Source: Pachypanchax playfairii (Eukaryota > Chordata > Actinopteri > Cyprinodontiformes > Aplocheilidae). From it: a stretch of DNA of 64,000 nt. This document shows positions 47,416 through 59,700 of this stretch, in pieces. Location of the stretch: positions 2,691,318 through 2,755,317 of the forward strand of contig SSNP01000051.1 in NCBI GenBank assembly GCA_006937955.1, written 5' to 3'. Below the pieces are notes generated by a model. The model had not been told where the DNA came from. It searched no databases and saw only the letters and a program-made list of their open reading frames with translations. A program made the translations under genes and the position numbers. Every line of letters begins with the position of its first letter. The stretch's first letter is position 1.

Positions 47416-48694
47416 TGGAATCAAGTGATGCTTAATTGGATTTAAGTCTGGAGAATCTAAAACCCAAGCGAACACCTCAGGCGCATTAAGTTTTTCACCC
47501 CCCCCCCGCAAGACTACAATTTATATATTGAAGACTGGCAAATAGGTCTAGTTAATGAGCTGATATTCCCTCTTCAGGCAAAAATTTGGAGGAAATCTTG
47601 TTCTCTTTGCTTTGATAATTGGTTCCATGGCCCATACAGTGAAATGCTTTCAGACCGCAGGAGACCACTTCCCACACTTTTTTGTTGCCATGCTGCTAGC
47701 AGTCTACGTTTATCAAGTCTTTTTTTCAGCTCCTGCTTCTGAGTAGGTGCTTTCTCAGCTCCAAAGGACCTCTGAGTAACGGGGATGCAGTGGCCGTCAG
47801 CTGACTGTTGCGCAATCCCCTGGCTTTTTCTGTTTCAGTTGCCTATAACAAGGTAATCTGTGTATTAAATGTTTATATTTTCTCTAAATAGCTTTTCAAC
47901 ATGCCCTTGGGGTTAGCTACAAGAACTTAATGAATGCATGAACAACATAAACCTTTAATTGCTCAACAAAACCTTTAAAAATGCTTTGATTCATCCATTT
48001 TTGTCTTGGATCAAAAGCCTTTAGATTAGTTCATAAGAAACACATTTCAGTTTGTGAAGACATCCTTGTTTCAGATGATTGAGCACAGGTGACTACAGGA
48101 AGGTCTTCTTTTTTTTTTTTACTCACATGAGTGTGTGTGTGTGCTCAGTTTTGGCTCACCACAGGAACTTCCTGTTTGGATAAGCATACACACAAAGCGC
48201 ACGTGTCCATCACTCGAACCCACACACACCTGTGAGATTCATCCGATAAAGAGGGGAATAATTCTTGAAGCATATATGTTTGAGATCCAAGAAAACCTAA
48301 AGTAAACACTGATTGCAGTAAATAGTCTGAGAGGTTTGTACTCAGTTCTTTTACAGTCCATTTCTCGTTATTTTGAAGGACACCCTAACCAGCAGGAAAG
48401 TGCCACACTTTAACTCTAAATGATTTCAAACAGCACTCTGTTTTCTATATTAATCAAGCAAACATTCCAAGTTGAAGGAATTCAGTGTCTTTTGGCGTTG
48501 GACCAACTGCAGCGCTGACTCTTGAGCCTCCGGACTTTGAAATGGCATGCAAAGTGTATGTCTCAGCAATGAGGCAATCTGTAAGTACGCCTGGTAAACA
48601 TAAACTCCACTAATAGGACATTACTTTTTTCAGTAATTCTATTTATGCTGGTCCACAGAGTAAAATGCACTTTTTGCATTATTGCTTGAACATC

Positions 48695-49173
48695 TTAAAG
48701 AGGCCATTTCATACACATTTCAGGACTTTGTGGTTATTTCTTAAGTATTAACCAGTAATATGAAACATTTTATATCTAAAAAAACGTCAGGAAACACTGA
48801 TTAACAGACCTTTCAATCTGTCTGCGTTAAAATTTGGCTGATTCCGTCTTGATCTGTCAGGCCTCGAGCAGCAACTAGTTCATATTGATTATTCGAATTT
48901 GCTGGACTCTGATTGGCTAACAAACTAGCCTATGAGAGCAAGGTATACTGTTTCCTGCCCCGCTGCGCATGGCAACGTTGACGTTGTGTCTTCCTGTTTG
49001 CTACACCGTTATGCTACAGCTTTTAGCCAGCAGCATGCTAGGCGTGGTTTCAACTGTGGGGGCTGCTGAACGCTAACGAACAAAGGAGTTGTGACGAAAC
49101 AGATACAGGCCGTTCGGACTCGGGAGAACTCGGGTTTTATCGCCGCAGTTAGAAGTTATTGAGGCCTCTTTAA
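48695..49173 (-). mobile_element. TTAA-flanked repeat family, copy B (reference copy)
   Basis: A 479-bp element in reverse orientation to copies A and C. The two ends are perfect 11-bp inverted repeats, TTAAAGAGGCC and GGCCTCTTTAA, consistent with TTAA duplication and purine-first inner ends. There is no coding capacity. Similarity to A and C spans most of its length. Confidence 0.8.
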
Positions 49174-50634
49174 TGAACCACTGGATTCCGATTTTAGCCA
49201 CCTTTTTTGGAAATGTAGGTGGAGCCAGCAATGAGTTGAAAGGTTGAAGAGTGTTTGCCCTACTGTGTACTTCAGGTGTTTAAAAGTAAAGCCAGAAACT
49301 CCCATTTATAGCTGTTGTTGTTGTATTTTGGGAGGCTGGGCACTAGAGACTTGAGGTTAAAAGTCCCGCCTACTCTCCAGCGCAAAATAATGCTGTTTAT
49401 TTTGACATGAAATTACAACTGTACAGATTAGAAAAATTAATATCTAAACAAACAGCAGCAAGATAAGACAAATAGATTTGGGGGTGGGACCTAAAACACT
49501 GCAGCCAGGTACTAGGTGGGCACATTATTTATTTACTTACTTTTATCTGGCTATTCTTATATCTGGTTAGTATTCATATTCATGTCAGAAGATAAAATTC
49601 CTGACTGCATCCTGTATATCAACAGAAACATTTTGCAAACAGTAATACCGTTTACTCTGACAAACAAACCAACAAAAACATGAACGCCAATAAAAACATT
49701 ACCTCATTGTTGTAGGTATATGCAAGTTTTTGACTCTGCCGATCTGATTAAACAACTAAGCGCTGATAAACCTGCCAACTGAAATCTGGACCTTGCTGCT
49801 GCTTCTGAACATTTGCACGCATCATGGTTGAAAAACAGGAACAGTAGAGCCTTTATCTCATGAAATATTTCACCTGTGCTTGATGCAAGGGGGGTTAGCT
49901 TTAGCAGAAAAGCTTCTCCCTCTTTGTTATGAGCCTCTCAACTTGTCACCGGTTGTTTGGAATCTAGAAGAATTCCAGCTATGTTGACAATCTCTGCAAC
50001 CACTGACATAGTTCTGTCCTCGGGCTGGGAGAACACACTTTGCACACACACTTGCACACGAACACAGCTCAGCTCGACTGTGCTGTCATCATCAGCTTGT
50101 CAGTGTGCCGCACCTGTGGAAGGTAACAAGAGCCAGTGGCTTGCAGTGCTCTCATAGTTGTCTGACAGACTCGAAAGATCAATTTCCTCCACCAGAAAGA
50201 ACAACAAGAATGGGAAAAGTTCGTCCATCTTTTGTGGTTGTCACTTTTTAAATAATGAGTCATTTGGAGCTCTCAAACAGGTTGTAAACAAGATTATACT
50301 TTAAAAAGTGAGAAGTTCACTTCATCTCAATCTGTAATATTTACAGGTGTTTTTTTTAAGCAACTGTTGTGAGAGTTCTAGTTTCAACACTTACTACTTT
50401 TATGAAACAGATTCATTCTATCAGTGAAAAAGTTTAAAACATAACCATTCTTAAACTTCTCAGTTGTCATGCTTTGCTTCAACTTTTTAAAGTGGACTCC
50501 AGCTATAGCTGATAAAGCCAATCTGCTGTAGATAGCAATGTGAACGACCTCGGTTTGGAGAAAATTAGATCGGTTCTGACCTGACGGATGAGCTAACAAC
50601 GAGTCCAAAAGTTAAAAATCAAACTTTGTCTTTC

Positions 50635-50901
50635 TTAAAACAACTCCAAATGCATAGTGGGTCACTTATAAAGTTAAACATTATATGTAGATTGGATAAA
50701 AAACAACTCTAAAGTTATTTGCAAGCGCTAACAGTGGCAGTAGCAGCTAGTAGCATTACCACTGAAGCCTGCAGCACTTATTACAGCGGTTTCACATTAT
50801 TTCTGTAAGATTACTGTATAATGTAAAAATGATAACATTGTGAAGGTTACTAAAAGTATTTGCTTAAACCACAGACATTTTTGAGATTGGAGTTGTTTTA
50901 A
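50635..50901. mobile_element. Short TTAA-flanked inverted-repeat element
   Basis: Sixteen-base-pair perfect inverted repeats: CTTAAAACAACTCCAA at 50634 and TTGGAGTTGTTTTAAG ending at 50902, each containing TTAA. The element is 267 bp without a reading frame. A partial relative of its right end (acatttttgagattagttgttttaag) lies near 24447-24473. Confidence 0.7.
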
Positions 50902-52013
50902 GATAGTAGAAATCTGCTTGGGAATTGGCTTCATTTGGTCTAGTAGTTAAGCCTCAGTCACATACAAATGACTGTGACTGATTTTTGGACCATTTCCTAC
51001 GGCCTCCTTCATGCAGCCTTACAGCAGACTTATAAGAATCTAGTGTCCGTGGCCCATTCGGGAACTTGTGAACAGGTCAGTGGTCAGGTCCAAGATTTTC
51101 TACAAATGTGCCACTAAAACTCTCTACATAGGAACACCAGTCGAATGTCTTTCAAACAACCTGCACATAATGATCAGAGATTATTTACGTCTAAAACTGT
51201 AGAGGACTGTTTGTTTCTAGAAAATTACACTTCTCACGTTTCATGGTGCCTGAGACAACATGATGCAACAGCTTAGAAAAGATGTTCCTGTTCCTTCTGA
51301 CTGCGGTTCAACTGATGGAACTGAATCTGGTTCTGGTTGTAGAGGTTCTACCTCTGGATCCATTTGTGCACCCACCAGCTGTCTGTCTCCTCTCCAGGTC
51401 CTCAAAAACAACAGCTACAGCTGGTATATCGCCGTTCTGCAGATGGTGCAGCTGGAGGATCTAAATAACAACAACCTAAAATAACCATGAGTTGAATATG
51501 GGGGACCGTTAGTGCATCTTATGACAAATAATTTTTGTAAGATGGTTGTTGGTAGACAGGAGGAAGGTTCTAATACCCCCATATGAAGAGAGCAAAAACT
51601 CTGTGGCTAACAACAGAAAATCACCTCATATTCTCAAGAATTCATCAAGTTACTCATCCTGCTGCCGTAACAACTTCCTGTAGGAAACAGAACCCCTCCA
51701 TGAATGTTCACAAACCCCAGATTTCATAGGAAACAGGAGATTTGTCTAAACAATGTAGTCGTATGAGTCATTGTGACCAAGGCTTTAGCTTGTCACTAAT
51801 TCTATCCACAAAAAGAAATAATTGTTTATGTTTCCACAGATCCACATTTCAAAAGATCTAAACTATCATTTTAAGGTCACTTCAATCTTCTTTTTTTTTT
51901 TTTAATATTACTTTAACTGCTTTTGCCATCATGTTTCAGTCTAGTGTCTGACTGTGTCAAGCTGAAACCCCTTAGAGTTTGGTGTAAGACAGAAAAAGAC
52001 AAATTGTCATTCC

Positions 52014-52484
52014 TTAAAGTTTTTCTGAGGTTTCTGTTGAAGATTTTAGCTCCACAGGTGTTCTTACCCTCATAGTGGGTGTGAGTTTCATCACAACTCC
52101 TTTGTTCGTTAGCATTCAGCAGCCCCCACAGTTGAAACCACACCTAGAATGCTGCTGGCTAAAAGCTGTAGCATAACGTAGCAAACAGGAAGACACGACG
52201 TCTGACGTTACCATGCGCAGTGGGGCAGGAAACAGTATACCTTGCTCTCATAGGCTAGTTTGTTCCAATCAGAGTCCAGCTAATTTGAATAATGAATATG
52301 AACAAGCTGATGCTCGAGGCCTGACGGACGGAGCCAGAACCACCCAAATTTTAATGCAGACAGATTGAAAGGTCTGTTATCAGTGTTTCCTGACGTTTTT
52401 TAGATATAAAATATTTCATATTACTGGTTAATACTTAAGAAATAACCACAACGTCCTGAAATTTGTATGAAATGGCCTCTTTAA
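52014..52484 (+). mobile_element. TTAA-flanked repeat family, copy C
   Basis: Third copy of the family, in plus orientation and 471 bp long. It shares the 5' segment of copy A but lacks an internal stretch ('aaaacccgagttctcccgag') present in A and B. The right end reads GGCCTCTTTAA. The left end has TTAAAG followed by unrelated bases, so one terminal repeat is altered. Confidence 0.7.
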
Positions 52485-53594
52485 AGAGAACTGAAAAGGT
52501 CTAAGGGCCTTCAGAAAGGCTAGAAAAGTCCTGATCAAGACCAATGTAAATCACAAAGTCTGACATACTGGAAGCAAAATGAAAATAAATACCAAATAAC
52601 TTCAACTAAACTGTGTTCAGAATCTGCCAACTTCTCAAAAGTTTAAACTTCCTATTTGGATGGACAGAACTAGCTCTCTACAGTGTGTAAATGTTAGTGT
52701 GAATGAGCTATGGGACAAAAGAACTTATTTTATTAATTTTTTACAACTCCAGTTATGAATTAACTAGCAAAAGTCTTCACAACGCTTCTTTGTGTTGTAA
52801 TTTGAATAAATCTACGTAGACCTGCGTTGATCTACTCAGATAAGAAGCCATCCAGCACCAATAGGACACCTGAACATAAAGAGAAGTTGGTTTGCAAATT
52901 GTATCCAGGAAAAAAAATATGGAAATAAACTCTGACAACAGTCCACTGCTTTGTGTGCTGTTTCTTCCTGAATGAGATTTCATTTTCCTGATTTCGTAAA
53001 CAAACTCAGAACGTTAATATAAATATATTTAAAATAGATGTGGTCTATGATGAATAATATTATATGAAATGCATCAAATTTGAACTTAGAAGAAAAAAAA
53101 GCAGAAATGCAGCTTTAACAGATCAGAATCTGCTGTTTATTTAATGTTACAAATATTTTTAAATTATTTAGATATTTTTGTTTTTAAACTTGCAACATTT
53201 TTTTTGCTTCCAGTGTACTTTATAACATTTGGCACAACATATATTTAATATTTGCAGCCCCAACAGCAAATAAAAGTACCGACTGGCTAGTGTAGCATTT
53301 ATAAGGTAACGCATGTTGGAGACCATTGTACAATTTATATTGCTAGTAGCCACAATTCTTTATGTAGAACAAACTGTTCAGTTTCAACTTACATTGTTGT
53401 TATTGTGTCAGCATGCTGTTTTGCCAAAAGAGGGAAAAAAATATTCCAGTACTGACGTTAAATAGAAAGGCATACAAGAATGCAGTTAAACTATCATACA
53501 AGAAGTAAAAAAAAAAAAAAATCTGATTTACATGTATGAATAATATCCACAAAATCCCCCAATGGTAGGAAATATAGACCAACAGAAAAGGGTT

Positions 53595-54241
53595 TTAAAG
53601 CAGTACTGAATAACTTTTAAAACTTTAAACTACAATTCTGAAACTTGTCTAAGTCAATACCCACCGAAAAACACGTTCAGCTTCATATCAGACACTCTCG
53701 ACCCTCCGATGGCTCCCGATGGCCTCCGAACTTTGGGTTTCAACCGGAAGAGGTGTTCTGGTGATTTATGCTGCCCTGATGAAAAATGCTGCCATAGTAT
53801 GAAATGACAACTTATTTCATAATGAAATGTAATTAGAAGTTCATACAGTATTCGTGTTTATGGTGAGTGTTAACTATTAATTATTTAAGTGTATTTCTAT
53901 GATCCTTTATGATCCAGATATTTTCTGTATAAAAGCCCTCTGGGTCCTTATCCGCCATTGTTGGGTCCTTCTCCTCTGGGTATGTCCAAACATTTGCCTG
54001 TCGTTCTGACAACGCAAAGAAAGTAAAAATAACATCATATTTAATGTTCCTGTCCTGGGAGAATTTATTTGATAGGTAAAATGTATTAATGGAAAAAATA
54101 TAGAAACAGAAAATAAATGATACATCTGTTTATTGAAGTCAAGACTGTGGAACGGCACATCTCAACAGGTAGCATATTTCTGCAGAACACCGTTTCCTGA
54201 CTGAGACATGGCTGCGGAGAGATTATTCAGTACTGCTTTAA
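53595..54241. mobile_element. TTAA-flanked element with 19-bp perfect inverted repeats
   Basis: The left end TTAAAGCAGTACTGAATAA and the right end TTATTCAGTACTGCTTTAA are exact inverted repeats over 19 bases including TTAA. The element is 647 bp, with no transposase frame. Purine-first ends after TTAA again suggest a Kolobok-type non-autonomous element. Confidence 0.75.
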
Positions 54242-54508
54242 ATGTCAACTTCTATCAGCATTCAGTTACCGTAAATTCTCCGGAGGACTTTTTTTTCGTG
54301 TATACTTCAGTCATTGCGTGATTTTCTGGTTTCGGTACGAAGGAGCTGCCCGGTTAAACACAACAATAAGTTGTTGTCTTGTTAGGTTTAAAAATCTAGA
54401 CGTTGCAGTGCACATTAGTAAAACTTTTTGGTCAGTGTAAATTTTATTCATTTAAATTCAAATTTCACACTTTTTAAAATTTTACGTTGACCCTTGAATA
54501 GACTCTAA

Positions 54509-55190
54509 AGGTGCGTTCACACCGGCCCAACCATCAACTTCATAAGTGGCAAGTTTATATGTAAAGTCTATGGTGGACGGGCGTCAGACAGACGTCAACG
54601 GCTCTGAGTCGCTTTGTGAGCATGAGCGGCAACTTTTCAAGCTTTTCTAGCGTTTCAGGCATTGACGCTTGAAAAGCTTGAAAAGCTAGAAAAGGTCAAA
54701 GTTCAGCTAGCTGAACTTTTAACGCTCTTAACGCTCTTGAAGCGGCATGTCAACCAATCAGAGCGTCTCATCGTAGTGACGTAAGACGTCACAGCACGTA
54801 GCCGGAAAGAAGCGGGATCAGCCAAAATGGAAGATAAATTAACCTCATCCAAACGTAGCTCCTGGAGCAAATAGTTAAACTCACCAAACTCAGAACGCAT
54901 CTGAAGAATGGGGTGTATCCACAAACGGCGCTGATGCACCTGACGTCGACGTTGTCTAGATCTTTGAAGTAAATAAATCCAAGCCACTGACTCAATATGA
55001 TCCGCCATAGCTCCGAACATCCGATAACAAAGGAAGCCCCGCCTTCGCGCTCTTTTTCGGTCAGGCTTTACGAGCTTTAACGCCTATGAGCTCTGACTGG
55101 TAGGCGTTATGAGCTTCAAATTCAAACGTCAAATTTGGAGCGTTATCAGCGTTGCTTGACGTTGACAAAGTGGCCGGTGTGAATGCACCA
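54509..55190. mobile_element. PIF/Harbinger-like relic
   Basis: The ends are GGTGCGTTCACACCGGCC and, in reverse complement, GGTGCATTCACACCGGCC (one mismatch in 18), with TAA on both outer sides (54506-54508 and 55191-55193). A 3-bp TWA duplication is characteristic of PIF/Harbinger. The 682-bp element carries a transposase-like fragment on the minus strand and an internal hairpin near 54628-54698 ('acttttcaagctttt...gcttgaaaag'). Confidence 0.75.
54703..55020 (-). pseudogene. N-terminal fragment of a Harbinger-type transposase
   Basis: A 105-residue frame whose first 58 or so residues include RQVHQRRLWIHPILQMRSEF and GEFNYLLQELRLDE. This matches in style the start of fish HARBI1-like transposases (RRxWVHP...GEF..L..ELR.D...F). 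After about residue 60 the resemblance ends, and the DDE catalytic core is absent, so the fragment cannot be an active transposase. It sits inside inverted repeats of the same superfamily. Confidence 0.65.
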
Positions 55191-55852
55191 TAACAGTAAC
55201 TTTTAACAGTAATTTGATTTTGGAATATTAAAAACATCTAATTTAGAGTTTTACCATTTTATTGGGCTTTAGAACTTGTTTCTTTAATTTCAATAAATAA
55301 CTGTATCTATGCGTCACAAAACTTAATCAGTATAAAAACTTGTCAACAACATGTTATAAAATAGATTTCTGATAATATCAGTGATAATATCAATCTAATA
55401 TAAGAATTTAGTGTGCAGAGTAGGAAAAAACTGATAAAATGTTTTTTAAAGATTAAATCTCTGGATTTTATAGAGTGGAAAAATATATTTGCTTTTCCTG
55501 TACGACGATATCGCACTTCAGAAGACTGACCCATTTCTTTTCTCGCGTGCAAGCAGTATTTGGCTGAGGCTATAAGTGCTAAAAGTCTGCTATTCTTTTC
55601 ACAGTATGCAAACTGTTAGCATATAATTCACAGTCTGTTAGTGATTATACACACATGCATCCACATGTGCATGCACCATCCCAAAACACACACATAATTG
55701 CCACTTTTGCACACTTCCACACGCTAAATGCCATGTGGTATAGTGAGCTGTCAGACCTCACTAATTCCTCTTTTTATGTGTGTCTGTCCTACTGTGTAGC
55801 AGAAGGATCAGGATTGCCTTTCAGGATAACAACTGAAGCTCTAAACCTTCTG

Positions 55853-55910
55853 TGTGTGTGTGTAGATGTGTGTGTGTGTGTGTGTAGATGTGTGTGTGTG
55901 CGTGTGGATC
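55853..55910. repeat. Interrupted (TG)n microsatellite
   Basis: TG repeats broken by TAGA units (tgtgtagatgtgtg). It produces cysteine/valine-rich spurious frames on the plus strand and histidine/threonine-rich ones on the minus strand. Confidence 0.9.
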
Positions 55911-58900
55911 TGGGTGAACAACAATTGGCTGCTAAGCTGTAAAGAGCCTTGCAGCCACGGTGTCGCCAATAAATATCCACTGGCTGTCAGCAACGGACTG
56001 ACTCTTTATACATGTGGGTGTGTGTTTGTGTGTGTGTACGCATGCAGATTAGCCAACTTCCTGTGGTGGATTGAAGTTAACTACTGCTATTAGACTTAGG
56101 CCCCCAGTTGGGCTTCATTCTCTGTGAGAAAGACTTTATTATGCTGAGAGATACATATACGTGTGCAAGAGTACACATGCACACAACACACCTGCAGGTT
56201 TAGCTTCTACCGATTTTCACGAGAAAATGCATGGAGTTGTCTTTAGCAAACTCTCCATCTCTCACACACCCACTAAACTTTTTATGAGAGATGCACTCTT
56301 GCTCCTTCCATTTGCCATCATGGCTGCTGTAATCGTCCTCTTTAAGGCATAACAGTAGTTATGTTGTCATGAAAAAAGAATGAGTTGCAAAAAATGTAGA
56401 TTTTGATCTCAAAAGACAGCCACGTATTTCACTGTGCAAAGCCGTACGCCCTGCTAAAGCTACGCAAATGAGCCTATGCTTCCCTTAAAAAGGTAAATCT
56501 TAAAAAAAGTTGTTAGTGCAGGTGATATTTTGTAAACTAGATTCTTGTAGTATGGAATGACCAAGGTGGTCACCCATCTAACCAGGCTGTTTGAATTTTA
56601 AAGTAAGACTGGTTTCTGTCTGGATTGAAAGTAGTGTGAAGTCTGACAGTAGCAGAGGACGAACTTAGTGGAAAGTCAAAAACCACAGTCAAGCGGGGGG
56701 ATGCGCTTCGAGCTTTTACATGCATGCATCTGTCAGCCGCCCACATCGGAAAACAAGAGAGAAAAGTTCAGCTTCTGAGAAAACGTATTTTACTTGTAGA
56801 CATGAGAGAGGTGTGACAAGGTTTTTTTATCTTATACGCCTACATTGTATGGGGTTTAGGACTTTATCACACTGGTGAATTTGTTGAACTGATTTTGCAG
56901 CTAAAAGTTTGGACCGAACGTGATTCGATTTTAAAGAGTTTATGTTTAGAAAACTCTACGTCTGTCTAGATTAATTTGTGTAACGGGTCTTTTTGGACAG
57001 TTTACTGAAGCTATTCAGTTAGGGGAAAAACAAGGCACTTTTAGGGGGTTGTTATTGAAGCAAAATGCCAGTTTGGTTTCTTTTGTTGTGAACTTCAGCT
57101 GCACGGAAGTGCAAAGGCGAGAGGTATTCAACACTTTAACGTTTTCTTGGAATTTTTGGAAGTTTAAAAAGCATTACATGTTCATCTGACTACTAGTTTA
57201 ATTTGAAATATCAAACCATAAAAGATTGACAGAAGCAACTATATTAGCATATCTAATTTTTTGACTGAGTATAAAAAGTTTTTGCAGTTGTTTAAGGTGA
57301 TTTTTGGCTTCATTTAAAAAACCAGCTACATGTCATTTAGGAAACGGAAACACCTTTTGCAAACTGATCAGCTGTATTTGCTTTCATTTCTTTGACTTGT
57401 CTCCTTTTTCTTGTGTATTTGACAGTTTACTTTACCCTTGAGGCCTTAAAAGCAGGCAAACATTTTTTTTAGAAAACAAAGCAAAAAGTTTTAAGTTTGC
57501 TTGAAAAATCTTTGTTTAAATCTGAGCTTTGTGTACAATATTCCAAGTCTTGGATGGGATGGTGAAATGCATGAAATGACAGCAACATTTTTAGTGCAAT
57601 AAAAAAATATTTTCCTGCCTACTTCAAAAATGTGTTTAATTAAAATATGATACTAACAAAGTCACCAAAAAAAAGCCAAAGCAATGTTGACAGCGTTTTG
57701 AAAAAAAAATGGAACTGCAATACTGCTAAAAATCAAATAGTTCAGTATCACTTAGGCATGTTTATTGTATGGGTAATATTTCTAAATATTGTAATGTGAT
57801 ATTTTCACACTCTTACAAACTTTTTGTACGTTAAAAACATGTTATTTCTATATACATGCTTATCACAGCATAACAAAAACCTTTTGACATTGGCACATTG
57901 TAATTTTTATTTTCTATCAGTGTGATAACATATTTTTAGAGAAAGAAAAAAAATTTTTTTTAAACTGTTACTGCTCTTCATGTGCACAAGAAAAAACACT
58001 GCCCCTGAAGGGACACTGGAAAAGCAAAAATTAGCTTCTCATGCACACGAGTAGCTAATTAATTTTTTCCTCTCGTGTTCCCTTAAGGGCTCCGTAACTA
58101 TTGTTCAAATAGGAACATTTTCTTGTGATGCATATTGAGAGAACATGGAAAAAAGCCAAAGTCAAATATTTTGAAAATAACCAGTTATAACCTGAAAAAG
58201 ATATGAATTGAAATATTGCATTGACGTTTCCTATAATTTTATTTGACAGTGGCAGCAACATGCTTCCTTATAGAAATGAATAGAACTAATTAAGAATGAG
58301 CTCTTTTACACTTTACTTTTGTTTCGACATCCATTTATAGCAAAACAAATTAACATACCTTTTGAATGTAGTACTAAGCCACTCTTTAGATTTTTATTTT
58401 CATACATTTTAAATAATTTGCATGTTTTAGGAATGTGTTCAAATGAAAGTTTCTACAGAAGTATTTTAAAGCCTATTGAAACAAACTAACACTTCATGAT
58501 AACCTCTAGATTATTTTTTTTAGTTTGTACAAGGTGGTGAACGTCTCTTTCATCACCCAACAATCAGTCGTTCTGTTTTTCCTCTCACCCTGTCTCTCAC
58601 ACTGTTGTTTGATTGCGTTAAGCCCGGCCGTCAGACACACAGACAATGCCTCCATGAAGAAAAGCCTTGCTTCCTTCCTGTCTTCCTGTGCTGCGTTCTG
58701 CCTTGGTGAACAGCGTGAATAGGCTGCTCTGCCCCACAGCCGCCATGAACCGCAGGGGCCACTGTGGCTAAAACCAACAAAGAGAGACGTTCTGGGGCCC
58801 TCACTCTTTCTCTTCCCCTCTCCTCCTTCCAATTCACATCCCATCTTCCTCCTCCTTCTACTCTCTGCTGCCAAATTACTGTGACTGTTGGATGCATGAA

Positions 58901-59089
58901 CAATATCTGCACTCAATCCTTTATATTTAGGTAAATTTAACAAATAAATCTTTCTTAGATTGTGCTAGAATTGAGCTACATGTAAATTCAAAAGAAAACT
59001 TTTAGTTTGATCCTGATCTGGGCATCATAACTGTTTATTTTAAGAACCCAAACAACAATTAGTGCTGCTTTTTAACATTGAACACAACC

Positions 59090-59290
59090 ATTTCCCTATG
59101 GGAATACTAAGTAGGAGCAGGTAGCTCAGAGGAGCCAAAATATCCCCCCAACTATTGAGAACAGGATGAATGCATGCAGCGCTGAATACGGGGGTAAACT
59201 GTTTGCTCTTTGTCATTCAAAGTGACACTTTTAACCCTTTGCGGTCTCTTTTCCTGACAACCTAAGCCCCCTTCCTCACTCCCTATCTTC
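59090..59290. promoter_or_regulatory. Candidate spry2-proximal regulatory element
   Basis: Repeat-free complex sequence next to spry2's 3' side, including 'gtcattcaaagtgacac' near 59211 and 'tgaatgcatgcagcgctgaa' near 59167. Function is inferred only from appearance and position. Confidence 0.18.
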
Positions 59291-59313
59291 ATTCACAGTT
59301 TAGACAATGGAGA

Positions 59314-59366
59314 GGGGGGGGGGGGGGGGGGNNNNNNNNNNGGGGGGGGGGGGGGGGGGGGGGGGG
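59314..59366. repeat. Poly-G tract with a 10-N assembly gap
   Basis: G-run at 59314-59331, ten Ns at 59332-59341, G-run at 59342-59366. The true length of the tract is unknown, and the N count is likely a placeholder. Confidence 0.97.
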
Positions 59367-59700
59367 CTGCAAAGATTAAGACTAAACACAAAATCAACTC
59401 TATCTTTTCTGCTTCTAATGGGATTCTAACCATTAAGTTCAGCTCCTCTGCCACTTTCTATAAAAAAAAAAACAGGTGAAAGTAGATAATTATATAAAAC
59501 AACCCCCCCTTTCCTTTTTTTTCTTTGAGTCAAAAGGCCGGGGATGAATAACAAACAAGTGAGAGCAGGTTGGGCCTCGGCATGTCAATCACAGCTCTGA
59601 ACACATACCGCGCAGCAAACACGTCCGCATGCTGTCAACGAGTATCAGGAGCTTTATGTTTCCAGCTAATGTTTTGCCTGCAGGGACATCCAAAACCAAG

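Larger units (their letters stand above)
36541..59700. other. Intergenic region between ndfip2 and spry2
   Basis: Twenty-three kilobases with no supported gene. It contains a hAT-type MITE, at least five TTAA-flanked elements, a PIF/Harbinger-like relic, microsatellites and a sequencing gap in poly-G. Patches of complex, repeat-free sequence near 43130-43480, 44790-44880, 58505-58930 and 59090-59290 could be regulatory. About 46840-47260 is less AT-rich than its surroundings but carries no recognisable product. Confidence 0.65.
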
